Assembly (NCBI GenBank): GCA_021845945.1
Contig: JAJZRD010000121.1
Coordinates: forward strand, 1 to 10,972
From: Chloroflexota bacterium
GTDB taxonomy: Bacteria > Chloroflexota > UBA6077
Reading direction: 5' to 3'
Length of the DNA stretch: 10,972 bases
How positions within the stretch are numbered: position 1 is the stretch's first letter; each line of letters opens with the position of its first letter. The position numbers were made by a program, and so were the translations under genes. Below are positions 1 to 6,371 of the stretch, in pieces. The notes beneath the pieces were generated by a model. It searched no databases and was not told where the DNA came from. It worked only from the letters and a program-made list of their open reading frames with translations.

Positions 1-167
1 CCATCGTCGTTGCTCTCTACTACGCCATGTTTGCCGCCGGTATCCGGCCCACCTACTCGGTGGACGCCATGGCGGTCATCTACATGGTGCTGGTGATGAT
101 TCCCCTGGTGGTGGCCCTCCGTTTCGTACGACCCACTCAAATGGTGTTCCGGATCGGAGAGAAGTGA
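1..167 (+). CDS. ABC transporter permease, C-terminal fragment (partial)
   Basis: An open frame runs in from the left edge (first full codon at base 3) and ends at TGA 165-167, giving about 54 residues. It shows two hydrophobic segments (starting IVVALYYAMFAAGI and AMAVIYMVLVMIPLVVALRF) joined by a short polar loop (RPTYSVD), then a basic tail. The pattern of a helix, a Gly-Ile-x-Pro loop and a last helix resembles the C-terminus of PotB/PotC-type permeases of binding-protein-dependent ABC importers; this is family resemblance by eye. The substrate cannot be read from this fragment. It ends 24 bases before the oxidoreductase gene on the same strand, so co-transcription is plausible and the importer may bring in the substrate of the catabolic block, or metal, but that is inference. 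Another kind of membrane protein is possible. Confidence 0.6.
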   Translation, partial: IVVALYYAMFAAGIRPTYSVDAMAVIYMVLVMIPLVVALRFVRPTQMVFRIGEK

Positions 168-191
168 TAGCGATAAGGGAGGTTCGGTAGC

Positions 192-2081
192 ATGTATGGC
201 CACACCGGCAAGATGCTGCGGGTGAACCTGTTCACGGGGAAGGTCTCCGAGGAAACGCTGGAGGCCTCGGAAGCCCGCAAGTATGTGGGAGGGAGAGGCA
301 TCGGTGCCAATCTCTTGCTGAAGGAGCTGGCGGCCGGAGCCGATCCCCTGGGTCCCGAGAACCCTCTGATGTTCCTGGCCGGTCCCCTCACCGGCACCAA
401 CACGCCCGGCACGACCCGCTTCCAGGTGATCGCCAAGTCGCCCCTCACGGGCATCTTTGGGCAGGCCAATGCCGCGGGGAGCTTCGGACCCCAATTGAAG
501 CAGGCCGGTCTGGACGGGATCATCGTCGAGGGCAAGGCCGATCGTCCCGTCTACCTGTGGGTTCGCAACGGGGACGTCCAGATCCGAGAAGCTTCCCACC
601 TGTGGGGGAAGACGACGGGCGAGACCGACGACGCCATCCGCCATGAGTTGGGCGCTCACCAGGCCACCGTGGCCTGCATCGGGCCTGCCGGGGAGAGACT
701 ATCGCGCATCGCCTGCATTATGGCCGAGAAGCACCGGGCCGCCGGACGGACGGGCTTGGGAGCTGTGATGGGGGCGAAGAAGCTGAAGGCCGTGGCTATT
801 CTGGGCGAGGGAGCGGTTCCGGTGGCCGACCCTCAGCGGGTTAAGGATCTGGCCAGAGAGATCAATGGGATCCTGCACGACGATCCCTGGGCTAAGAACT
901 GGGGCAAGTACGGCACGGCCCTGGGAGTGCCCGGCCTCAACGGCCTCGGCATCCTGCCCACCAGGAACTTCCAGGATGGCGTCTTTGCCGGACAGTCGAG
1001 GATCTCGGGCGAGACCATGACCAACACGATTCTGAAGCAGCAGGGCCGTTGCCCCGGGTGCGGACTGGGCTGCATACGGATAGTGGAGGTGAAGGACTCT
1101 CCCTTTGGTCCGGTGTTGCCCGAATACGGTGGGCCCGAGTATGAGACCATTGGTTCCTTCGGCTCCCTCTGCGGCGTTGACGATCTGGCAGCGATATCTG
1201 CCGCCAACCAGATCTGCAACAGCAACGGGGTGGACACTATATCGGCAGGAGTGACCATCGCTTGGGCTATGGAGTGCCACGAGCGAGGGCTCCTATCCCA
1301 GGAGGAACTGGACGGCCTGGATCTCCGCTGGGGGAACGCCCAGGTCATGCTGGATCTGCTCCGAAGGATCTGCACCCGGGAGGGTGTGGGCGACCGGCTG
1401 GCCGACGGCGCAAAGCGGGCGGCGGACAGCTTCGGCCGGGGCACGGAAGCCTACGTGATGCATGTAAAAGGGTTGGAGTTTCCGCTCCACGAGCCGCGGG
1501 GAAAGAAGGGGCTGGGGCTGGGATATGCTATCGGCGCCCGAGGCGCCGTCCATAGCGAGGTAGTGCACGATACCGCCTTCGAGAAGCCCAATGCCGTTCC
1601 GGAATTGGGGATCGTCGAACCCGTTGGGCGCTTCGAACTGGGGAGGGCCAAACCTCGACTGGTCAAGGCCGGAGACGAGATCCGGACCTTGGTTGATATC
1701 CTGGGCGCCTGCTTCTTCGTGTACGATCCCTGCCTGGCTCCTATTAAACTCCCGGCGATGGTGGAACTGGTACGGGCGGTAACCGGCTGGGATGCTGATA
1801 TCGAGGAGTTGACGAGTTCCGCTGCCAGGGCCAACATCCTGGCCCGCGCTTTCAACGTGCGGGAGGGGATTCGCAGCAAGGACGATGTGCTACCGGCCAG
1901 ATTCGCCGAGGCGATGGCTGAGGGAGCCACCGCCGGGCAACGGATCACAGCCGAGGATCTGGCCGAAGCCAGGGCGGAGTTCTACCTGATTTCGGGGTGG
2001 TCGACTGACGGTGTGCCAACGGCCGCGCGGCTGCGGGAGCTAGGCCTCGACCACGTGGCAAAGCAGTTGGAGGCGCTGTGA
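192..2081 (+). CDS. Tungsten-type aldehyde:ferredoxin oxidoreductase family protein
   Basis: This 629-residue protein belongs to the AOR family, cytoplasmic enzymes that oxidise aldehydes to acids with a tungsten (rarely molybdenum) bis-pterin cofactor and pass electrons to ferredoxin through one [4Fe-4S] cluster. The N-terminal domain has typical AOR segments (GRGIGANLLLKEL, GPLTGTNTPGTTRF, and AGRTGLGAVMGAKKLKA). The cluster ligands are visible as C287-x2-C290-x3-C294, with the fourth Cys in D502-I-L-G-A-C507. A second Asp motif lies at D348 (GVDTISAG). These match the DxxG-type pterin-binding motifs and the four Cys of archaeal AOR, at similar positions and similar overall length (about 600). 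The start is ATG, with AAGGGAGG at 175-182, 9 bases upstream. The stop overlaps the MoaD-like gene by GTGA, so translation is probably coupled. Substrate and metal are not shown; the neighbouring aldolase suggests an aldehyde from retro-aldol cleavage. All key residues seem present. Confidence 0.93.
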   Translation: MYGHTGKMLRVNLFTGKVSEETLEASEARKYVGGRGIGANLLLKELAAGADPLGPENPLMFLAGPLTGTNTPGTTRFQVIAKSPLTGIFGQANAAGSFGPQLKQAGLDGIIVEGKADRPVYLWVRNGDVQIREASHLWGKTTGETDDAIRHELGAHQATVACIGPAGERLSRIACIMAEKHRAAGRTGLGAVMGAKKLKAVAILGEGAVPVADPQRVKDLAREINGILHDDPWAKNWGKYGTALGVPGLNGLGILPTRNFQDGVFAGQSRISGETMTNTILKQQGRCPGCGLGCIRIVEVKDSPFGPVLPEYGGPEYETIGSFGSLCGVDDLAAISAANQICNSNGVDTISAGVTIAWAMECHERGLLSQEELDGLDLRWGNAQVMLDLLRRICTREGVGDRLADGAKRAADSFGRGTEAYVMHVKGLEFPLHEPRGKKGLGLGYAIGARGAVHSEVVHDTAFEKPNAVPELGIVEPVGRFELGRAKPRLVKAGDEIRTLVDILGACFFVYDPCLAPIKLPAMVELVRAVTGWDADIEELTSSAARANILARAFNVREGIRSKDDVLPARFAEAMAEGATAGQRITAEDLAEARAEFYLISGWSTDGVPTAARLRELGLDHVAKQLEAL

Positions 2082-2392
2082 AGGTCAGGATCCAGTTCCT
2101 GGGGGGCTTCCAGCAGTTCGGAGTGGAGCCGGAACTGGAGCTGAGCCTGACGGCAGGGGATGACTTGCGGTCATTGGCAGAGGAGCTGGGGCGGCTATAC
2201 GGTCCTCAGCTCCTCCACTATCTCCTCTCGCCGACGGGAGAACGGCGTCCGGGCCTGGCGGTGCTGCTCAACGGCATCGAGTCTGCCCTGGGCGAGGGGC
2301 TGGACAGTCACATGAAAGAGGGAGACACCGTTACCTTCCTGCCGGTGATCGGTGGCGGGGCGGTCTTGCACCTGAGGCACCGACAGTGGTAA
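2078..2392 (+). CDS. MoaD/ThiS-family ubiquitin-like sulfur carrier, with C-terminal tail
   Basis: This 104-residue protein has a beta-grasp layout: MKVRIQFLGGFQQFG at the start, a central LLNG turn (LAVLLNGIESA), and EGDTVTFLPVIGGG near the end. MoaD-like proteins carry sulfur as a thiocarboxylate on a C-terminal Gly-Gly for molybdopterin or tungstopterin synthesis, and MoaD-like genes commonly sit beside AOR genes. The GTG start overlaps the AOR stop (GTGA), which points to coupled translation and a role in making the cofactor of that enzyme (inference). The odd point is that GGG at residues 92-94 is not terminal: ten more residues follow (AVLHLRHRQW). The carrier would need proteolytic trimming to be charged, or it is non-canonical, or the end is altered by a frameshift. 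No MoaE, MoeB or peptidase gene is in the window. Confidence 0.85.
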   Translation: MKVRIQFLGGFQQFGVEPELELSLTAGDDLRSLAEELGRLYGPQLLHYLLSPTGERRPGLAVLLNGIESALGEGLDSHMKEGDTVTFLPVIGGGAVLHLRHRQW

Positions 2393-2457
2393 AACCGCCT
2401 CGCTGCGCGTAGGCCCTCGTTCAGGCAGCATGTCCCCATAAGAGAGAGGAGAGAGTC

Positions 2458-3231
2458 ATGCGTCCCAATCGAGTGAAGGAGCTGTGGAAGGCCGGCAGGC
2501 CTGTCCTGACCGGCTGGTGCTCCACCCCCGATCCCTACACCACCGAGGTGATGGTCCGCGCGGGCTTCAATGCCCTGGTCCTCGACATGCAGCACGGTAT
2601 GACCATCGGCCCGGATCGCGCCGGCATCTGGCTGCAGATCGTGGGACAGTCGGACACCACCCCCATCGTGCGGGTCCCCTGGAACGAACCGGCCTTCATC
2701 CAATGGGCGCTGGATGCCGGCGCCATGGGGGTGATCGTCCCCATGGTGAACAACGTCGAGGAGGCAAAGAAGGCCATCGGCGCCTGCCGCTACCCGCCCA
2801 TGGGCTACCGCAGCAACGGTCCCAACCGGACCCGCCTCTACAACGGCAACGATTACTTCACCCACGCCAACGAGGATGTGATCTGCCTGGTGATGATGGA
2901 GACGGTGGAGGGGATCGGGAGCATCGAGGAGATCGCGAAGCTGCCCGGGCTGGACGGCTACTACATCGGGCCCACGGACCTGGCGGTGTCCATGGGGCTG
3001 ATGCCCGCGTTTGACATAAAGGACCAGCGGCACGTGGCGGCGGTGCAGAAGGTGATCGACGTGGCCAGGGCCCACGGGCAGACCGCGGGGATCCACGTGG
3101 GGACGGTGGAGGAAGGCATCCGCCGCTACAAGCAGGGCTTCAACCTGATCCCCATCTGCAACGACATCTGGCTGCTGACGGCCGGGCTCCAGAAGGGCCT
3201 CCAGGAGTTCAAACAGGGGTTGGGGCTGTAG
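2458..3231 (+). CDS. HpcH/HpaI family class II aldolase
   Basis: This 257-residue TIM-barrel protein is of the HpcH/HpaI family, metal-dependent aldolases that split 4-hydroxy-2-oxo acids into pyruvate and an aldehyde (for HpaI, 4-hydroxy-2-oxoheptanedioate to pyruvate and succinate semialdehyde). Family residues are in place: H46 in LDMQHG, R72 in VRVPWNEP, metal ligand E148 in METVEGI and metal ligand D174 in IGPTDLAVSMG. Their spacing is essentially that of E. coli HpaI. The phosphate/carboxylate-type loop GYRSNGPNR lies at 116-124. Length is normal. The start is ATG, preceded by a purine-rich GAGAGAGGAGAGAG stretch that serves as ribosome binding site. It lies 65 bases after the MoaD-like gene and just before a hydratase, a common pairing. 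LDMQHG, where HpaI has Glu for Gln, marks a subgroup whose real substrate may differ; RhmA-like or citryl-CoA lyase-like roles are less likely alternatives. Confidence 0.9.
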   Translation: MRPNRVKELWKAGRPVLTGWCSTPDPYTTEVMVRAGFNALVLDMQHGMTIGPDRAGIWLQIVGQSDTTPIVRVPWNEPAFIQWALDAGAMGVIVPMVNNVEEAKKAIGACRYPPMGYRSNGPNRTRLYNGNDYFTHANEDVICLVMMETVEGIGSIEEIAKLPGLDGYYIGPTDLAVSMGLMPAFDIKDQRHVAAVQKVIDVARAHGQTAGIHVGTVEEGIRRYKQGFNLIPICNDIWLLTAGLQKGLQEFKQGLGL

Positions 3232-3233
3232 GG

Positions 3234-3242
3234 TGGTATACT
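3234..3242 (+). promoter_or_regulatory. Possible extended -10 promoter before the hydratase gene
   Basis: TGGTATACT is an extended -10 element (TGn followed by TATACT) just after the aldolase stop codon and about 65 bases before the hydratase start. No convincing -35 hexamer is seen 16-18 bases upstream, which extended -10 promoters can tolerate. It may give the hydratase gene its own transcription start near 3249 in addition to readthrough. This is motif evidence only. Confidence 0.35.
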
Positions 3243-3296
3243 GCACGCCGTCTCGCCCCGCTTTTCCCGATCTCGAGCCCCTTGGCCGATAGATGC

Positions 3297-3302
3297 AGGA
3301 GG
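3297..3302 (+). promoter_or_regulatory. Shine-Dalgarno AGGAGG that sets the hydratase start
   Basis: A perfect AGGAGG stands 5 bases before an in-frame GTG at 3308. The longer in-frame ATG at 3293 would place this site inside the coding sequence and has no ribosome binding site of its own. The GTG is therefore preferred as the start. Confidence 0.7.
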
Positions 3303-3307
3303 AATCA

Positions 3308-4096
3308 GTGCTCAGCCAGCCGCAAGTCGAGGAGGTTGCCCAGCATTTGCTGAACGCCGAGGACTCGGTGCAGCAGGTCCCCCAGATCGTCGAGGCCTTT
3401 CCCTCCCTCTCCATGGACGAGGCCTACGCCGTACAGCTCGCCCTGATCCGCCTTCGCCATAGTGAGGATCGGGTGCTGGTGGGCAAGAAGGTGGCTCTCA
3501 CCAATCCGGAAGTCCAGCGGGTCCTGGGGGTCAGCCAGCCCGTCTTCGGCCACCTGATGAGCGACATGATCGTCCGAGAGGGGGAGCCGATACGCTGCTC
3601 CCTCATGACGCAGCCGAAGATCGAACCCGAGATCGCCTTCGTCATGAAGGGCGACCTGGCGGGGCCAGGCGTGACGGCAGCCCACGTCTTGGCCGCCACG
3701 ACAGGGGTGATGCCGGCCATGGAGATCCCGGCCGCGCGCATCCTCAACTGGAAGTTTGCGGCCCAGGACATCGCCGCCGACAATGCCTTTGCCTCCAGGG
3801 TGGTGCTGGGTGGCACCCTCACCCCCATCGAGGGGCTGGACCTGCGGCTGCTGGGGGTGGTGCTGGAGAGGAACGGGGCGCTGGTCTCCACCGGCGCCGG
3901 CGCCTCGGCCATGGGCAATCCAGTGGACGTGGTGGCCTGGCTGGCCAACCAGTTGGGCCGGTACGACCTGCGGCTGAAGGCGGGCGACGTGGTGCTCCCC
4001 GGCGCCCTGGTGGTGGCCCCCGAGGTGCACCCCGGCGAGTTCTACAAGGCGACCTTCGACCGGCTGGGGTCGGTCTCGGCCCTCTTTGTCGATTGA
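3308..4096 (+). CDS. 2-keto-4-pentenoate hydratase / 2-oxohepta-3-ene-dioate hydratase family (MhpD/HpaH-like)
   Basis: From the GTG start this is a 262-residue member of the MhpD branch of the fumarylacetoacetate hydrolase superfamily. These enzymes use Mg2+ or Mn2+ to add water to 2-oxo-4-enoates in meta-cleavage pathways; some relatives are 4-oxalocrotonate decarboxylases. Seen here: VGKKVALT around residues 58-65 with the family Lys, metal ligands E106 and E108 in KIEPEIAF, E139 in MPAMEIP, the NPVDVVAWLANQL segment (204-215), and a typical C-terminus KAGDVVLPGAL...YKATFDRLGSVSALF. Length is normal (about 260). It follows the HpaI-like aldolase by 76 bases, the same order of chemistry as HpaH then HpaI, so the pair probably acts in sequence. 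An upstream ATG at 3293 adds five residues but lacks a ribosome binding site. Hydratase versus decarboxylase, and chain length of the substrate, cannot be told from sequence. Confidence 0.88.
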   Translation: MLSQPQVEEVAQHLLNAEDSVQQVPQIVEAFPSLSMDEAYAVQLALIRLRHSEDRVLVGKKVALTNPEVQRVLGVSQPVFGHLMSDMIVREGEPIRCSLMTQPKIEPEIAFVMKGDLAGPGVTAAHVLAATTGVMPAMEIPAARILNWKFAAQDIAADNAFASRVVLGGTLTPIEGLDLRLLGVVLERNGALVSTGAGASAMGNPVDVVAWLANQLGRYDLRLKAGDVVLPGALVVAPEVHPGEFYKATFDRLGSVSALFVD

Positions 4097-4120
4097 CGGA
4101 TACGGTAGGATTGCGCTCCA

Positions 4121-5005
4121 ATGCCGGATGAGATCCCTCCCGAGCTTGCAGGCCAAGACAGACGCCCTCCTCATCCCAAGAACGGCCTGAACGATCTCTC
4201 GGGAGAGGAGTGGCTCTACTTCACCAAGTCGGTGATCACCACGGCCTTCCCCTCCGAGCACGGCCACGAGCTGCGGAAGGCCCACGGCGCCAACAAGCCT
4301 CCCCAGTTGATGAAGCTGCTGATCGAGTTCTTCACCAAGGCGGGCGGGCGAGTGCTGGATCCCTTCGCGGGGGTAGGCGGCACCTTGATAGGCGCTGCCC
4401 TCTGCCTGCCTCCCAGGGAGTGTGTGGGGGTCGAGATCAACCGCCGGTGGATCGACGTCTACGAGCAGGTCATCGCCCAGTCCCAGGGCGCCCTGAGAGG
4501 CTATCCGATGATACACGGGGACAGCCTGGAGGAGCTGGACAAGATGGAGGAGGCCTCCTTCGACTTCGTCGCCACCGATCCCCCTTACAACCTCCACCTG
4601 GAGCGAACCATGTGCGACGGCCGCTACGATGGGGCCTTCGCCAACCGCAGGACCGACTACGACATGCGCTCCGACGATCCCCGGGATCTGGCCAACCTGG
4701 GCAGCTACGACTCCTACCTGGGGGCGATGGAGCGGCTGTTCGCCCGGTGCTACCGGGTGCTGAAGCCTGGCCGGTACATGGCTGTGATCGTGCGCAACGC
4801 CTACCAGAAGGGGGAGTACATCTTCACCCACGCCGACCTGGCCCGCCGGGCCAAGACCGCCGGCTTTGTCCCGAAGGGGGAGAAGGTGTGGTATCAGGCC
4901 GGAACCCGCCTCCGCCCGTACGGCTACCCCTACGGCTACGTCCCCAACATCGCCCACCAGCACATCGTCATCTTGCAGCGACCGGCCGGCAGGGCGACGG
5001 GGTGA
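4121..5005 (+). CDS. Solitary DNA methyltransferase, DPPY type (N6-adenine/N4-cytosine)
   Basis: This 294-residue protein has S-adenosylmethionine-dependent amino-methyltransferase motifs. A motif X-like segment (KPPQLMKLLIEFFT, 59-72) leads into motif I DPFAGVGG (80-87) and motif II GVEINRRW (103-110). Motif IV is DPPYN (153-157), which fits adenine-N6 or cytosine-N4 methylation. An amphipathic stretch (SYDSYLGAMERLFARCYRVLKPG, 195-217) and AVIVRN follow, and the protein ends in a strand, HQHIVILQRP. In beta-class enzymes motif IV precedes X and I; here X-I-II comes first, so the order is permuted toward the gamma type. No target recognition domain is obvious, and no restriction endonuclease or specificity subunit is adjacent, so it is probably solitary. 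The stop codon lies in the first of four 8-bp tandem repeats, so the last residues (RATG) come from repeat sequence. A role on RNA rather than DNA cannot be ruled out. Confidence 0.85.
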   Translation: MPDEIPPELAGQDRRPPHPKNGLNDLSGEEWLYFTKSVITTAFPSEHGHELRKAHGANKPPQLMKLLIEFFTKAGGRVLDPFAGVGGTLIGAALCLPPRECVGVEINRRWIDVYEQVIAQSQGALRGYPMIHGDSLEELDKMEEASFDFVATDPPYNLHLERTMCDGRYDGAFANRRTDYDMRSDDPRDLANLGSYDSYLGAMERLFARCYRVLKPGRYMAVIVRNAYQKGEYIFTHADLARRAKTAGFVPKGEKVWYQAGTRLRPYGYPYGYVPNIAHQHIVILQRPAGRATG

Positions 5006-5030
5006 CGGGGTGACGGGGTGACGGGGTGAC
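4996..5030 (+). repeat. 8-bp tandem repeat (GACGGGGT x4) over the methyltransferase stop
   Basis: Four perfect copies of GACGGGGT run from 4996 to 5027 and a partial fifth (GAC) ends at 5030. The first copy straddles the methyltransferase stop codon (TGA at 5003-5005). An 8-bp unit changes reading frame with each copy, so slippage would leave the gene unaffected only because the stop comes in the first unit. Confidence 0.9.
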
Positions 5031-5031
5031 T

Positions 5032-5192
5032 CCCTCTCCCCTTGGGAGAGGGTCGGGGTGAGGGCTCGGCCTGAAGCATCGAACCAGCCCTCACCCGCCC
5101 TTCGGGCGGCCTCTCCCAGAGGGAGAGGCGGGGACGGAGGCTGGTCTCTCTCCCTGGGAGAGGCGGTTGTCCTCTCTCGCTTGGGGAGAGAG
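5032..5192. repeat. Cluster of CTCTCCC/GGGAGAG palindromes (REP- or MITE-like)
   Basis: Several perfect inverted repeats stand side by side. CCCTCTCCC/GGGAGAGGG (5032-5040 with 5044-5052, loop CTT), CCGCCC/GGGCGG (5095-5100 with 5104-5109, loop TTC), GCCTCTCCC/GGGAGAGGC (5109-5117 with 5121-5129, loop AGA), CTCTCCC/GGGAGAG (5148-5154 with 5156-5162) and CTCTCTC/GAGAGAG (5172-5178 with 5186-5192). A larger pair, GGGTGAGGGCT (5056-5066) and AGCCCTCACCC (5086-5096), links the first two groups. Such CCCTCTCCC hairpin clusters are known as dispersed intergenic repeats in many high-GC genomes. They could end transcription from the methyltransferase or stabilise its message; there is no U-tract. Confidence 0.8.
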
Positions 5193-5260
5193 TCGAGCCG
5201 GTGCAGCGTCGAGGCTTCGGTGCTTCGGTGACACAGGGAGCCGGGACCAGGACCCCCATG

Positions 5261-5269
5261 TGATAGAAT
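5261..5269 (+). promoter_or_regulatory. Putative extended -10 promoter of holB
   Basis: TGATAGAAT fits an extended -10 element (TGn plus TAGAAT). No good -35 is seen 17 bases upstream. A start of transcription near 5276 would give holB a leader of about 37 bases. It lies in the only sizeable gap upstream of the holB-ricT pair, the expected place for a promoter. Confidence 0.4.
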
Positions 5270-5280
5270 AGCCTCGGGCC

Positions 5281-5294
5281 TCTGTGCGCACAGA
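5281..5294. promoter_or_regulatory. 14-bp perfect palindrome TCTGTGCGCACAGA, possible operator
   Basis: TCTGTGCGCACAGA is a perfect palindrome of two 7-base half-sites without spacer, between the putative -10 box and the holB ribosome binding site. A dimeric repressor binding just after the transcription start would fit this place. As RNA the arms could pair only into a short stem, so a DNA-binding site is the better reading. No regulator gene is in the window. Confidence 0.4.
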
Positions 5295-5312
5295 CGGCTG
5301 AAGAAGGTTCCC

Positions 5313-6299
5313 ATGTGGCAAGTCATCGGGCACGAGCGCCCGGTTCATCTGCTCCAGAACAGCGTCGAGGCCGGTCGGGTCTCCCACGCCTATCTCTTCT
5401 CTGGACCCAGGCAGGTCGGCAAGCTGACCCTTGCCCGAGAGCTTGCCAAGGCTCTGAACTGCCTGGAGCGCGAGCGTCCCTGCGGCCAGTGCCGCTCGTG
5501 CCGGAAGATCGAGCGAGGGGTTCACCCCGACGTCCAGGCCATCGAGCTGGAGGAGGGATCGAAGAGCATCGGCATCGACGCCGTTCGCGGGATCCAGGAC
5601 GGGGTTGCCCTGCGTCCCGCCGAAGGCCGGGCCAAGGTCTACATCATCGGGGAGGCCGAGCGGCTCTCGGAGCCGGCTGCCAACTCCCTCCTCAAGACGC
5701 TGGAGGAGCCGCCTCCCTCGGTGGTGATGGTGCTGACCACCCAGGACGCGACCATGCTGCTGCCCACCCTGGTGTCGCGATGCCAGCAGGTGGACCTCCT
5801 TCCGGTCCCGGCGAAGACTATCGAGGCGGCGCTGGGCCAGAGACCGGGGTTGGACCCCGAGCAGGCGAGACTGGTGGCCTCCCTCGCCAAAGGCAGGGTG
5901 GGATGGGCCCTGGAGGCCGCCGCGAGCCCGGCGATGCTGCATCGCCGCATGGAGCTGATGGAGCGGCTGATATCTCTTCCCCGAGCCAACCGGGTCGATC
6001 GCTTCGCCTACGCGGCGGAGCTGGCATCTCTGTGCAGCCGCGACCCAGAAGCGGCCCGGGGCGTGCTGGAGAGCTGGCAGTTCTGGTGGAGGGACCTGCT
6101 GCTTTTCCGCCTGGGCATGGAGGATCTGGTGGTCAACGTGGACCTGAGGGATCGTCTGAAGGCACAGGCTCGCCTCTACTCCGTCGAGACCCTGGGCCGG
6201 ATGGTGAAGACCATCCAGGAGACCCTCTCCCTACTGGTGCAGAACGTCAATGCCAGATTGGCTCTCGAGGTGCTGATGCTGCGCGTGCCACGAGCTTAA
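5313..6299 (+). CDS. holB: DNA polymerase III subunit delta'
   Basis: This 328-residue AAA+ protein is the delta' subunit of the clamp loader, which with tau/gamma and delta loads the beta clamp on primed DNA. It opens with the typical MWQVIGHERPVHLLQNSV and SHAYLFSGP segments. The P-loop region is GPRQVGKLT (31-39). The zinc module is complete: C50, C57, C60, C63 followed by HPD, close to the spacing in E. coli delta'. Then come KVYIIGEAERLSEPAANSLLKTLEEPP (108-134, the Walker B-like region) and the clamp-loader SRC motif (155-157). Length matches the family (about 330). The ATG follows AAGAAGG by 5 bases. DnaX also carries this AAA+ core but is longer, with a stricter P-loop, so delta' is favoured; the ricT-like gene next door repeats the Firmicutes order holB-ricT. 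Confidence 0.93.
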   Translation: MWQVIGHERPVHLLQNSVEAGRVSHAYLFSGPRQVGKLTLARELAKALNCLERERPCGQCRSCRKIERGVHPDVQAIELEEGSKSIGIDAVRGIQDGVALRPAEGRAKVYIIGEAERLSEPAANSLLKTLEEPPPSVVMVLTTQDATMLLPTLVSRCQQVDLLPVPAKTIEAALGQRPGLDPEQARLVASLAKGRVGWALEAAASPAMLHRRMELMERLISLPRANRVDRFAYAAELASLCSRDPEAARGVLESWQFWWRDLLLFRLGMEDLVVNVDLRDRLKAQARLYSVETLGRMVKTIQETLSLLVQNVNARLALEVLMLRVPRA

Positions 6300-6371
6300 A
6301 GCTGAAGAGTCCAAAGTGCATGGCGCACAGGGGCGTACCTCCGGACTCTGGACCTGGCTGATAGGTGAGAG

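Larger units (their letters stand above)
5006..5312. other. Intergenic region of 307 bases: repeats, then holB control region
   Basis: No gene is supported here. The left two thirds hold the rest of the tandem repeat and a cluster of palindromes up to 5192. A small tandem duplication of GCTTCGGT lies at 5214-5229. The last 55 bases hold an extended -10 box, a 14-bp palindrome and the ribosome binding site of holB (AAGAAGG at 5301-5307). Long reading frames cross this region on the minus strand but have no family features. Confidence 0.75.

Noticed and set aside
2308..3414. A 368-codon open frame on the minus strand opposite the aldolase gene
   Set aside because: The plus strand has all HpaI-family residues. 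The antisense product is His- and Gly-rich without motifs.
4996..5192. Possible CRISPR array
   Set aside because: The units are 8 bp with no spacers, and the downstream palindromes have irregular spacing; no cas gene is present.
3305..5326. A 673-codon open frame on the minus strand opposite the hydratase and methyltransferase genes
   Set aside because: It is antisense to two genes with clear family motifs, crosses the palindrome cluster, and its translation is low in recognisable structure and rich in His, Gly and Arg, as expected of a high-GC shadow frame.
6306..6349. AGAGTCC/GGACTCT inverted repeat between holB and ricT
   Set aside because: Seven base pairs with a 30-base loop and no U-tract is weak and could occur by chance.
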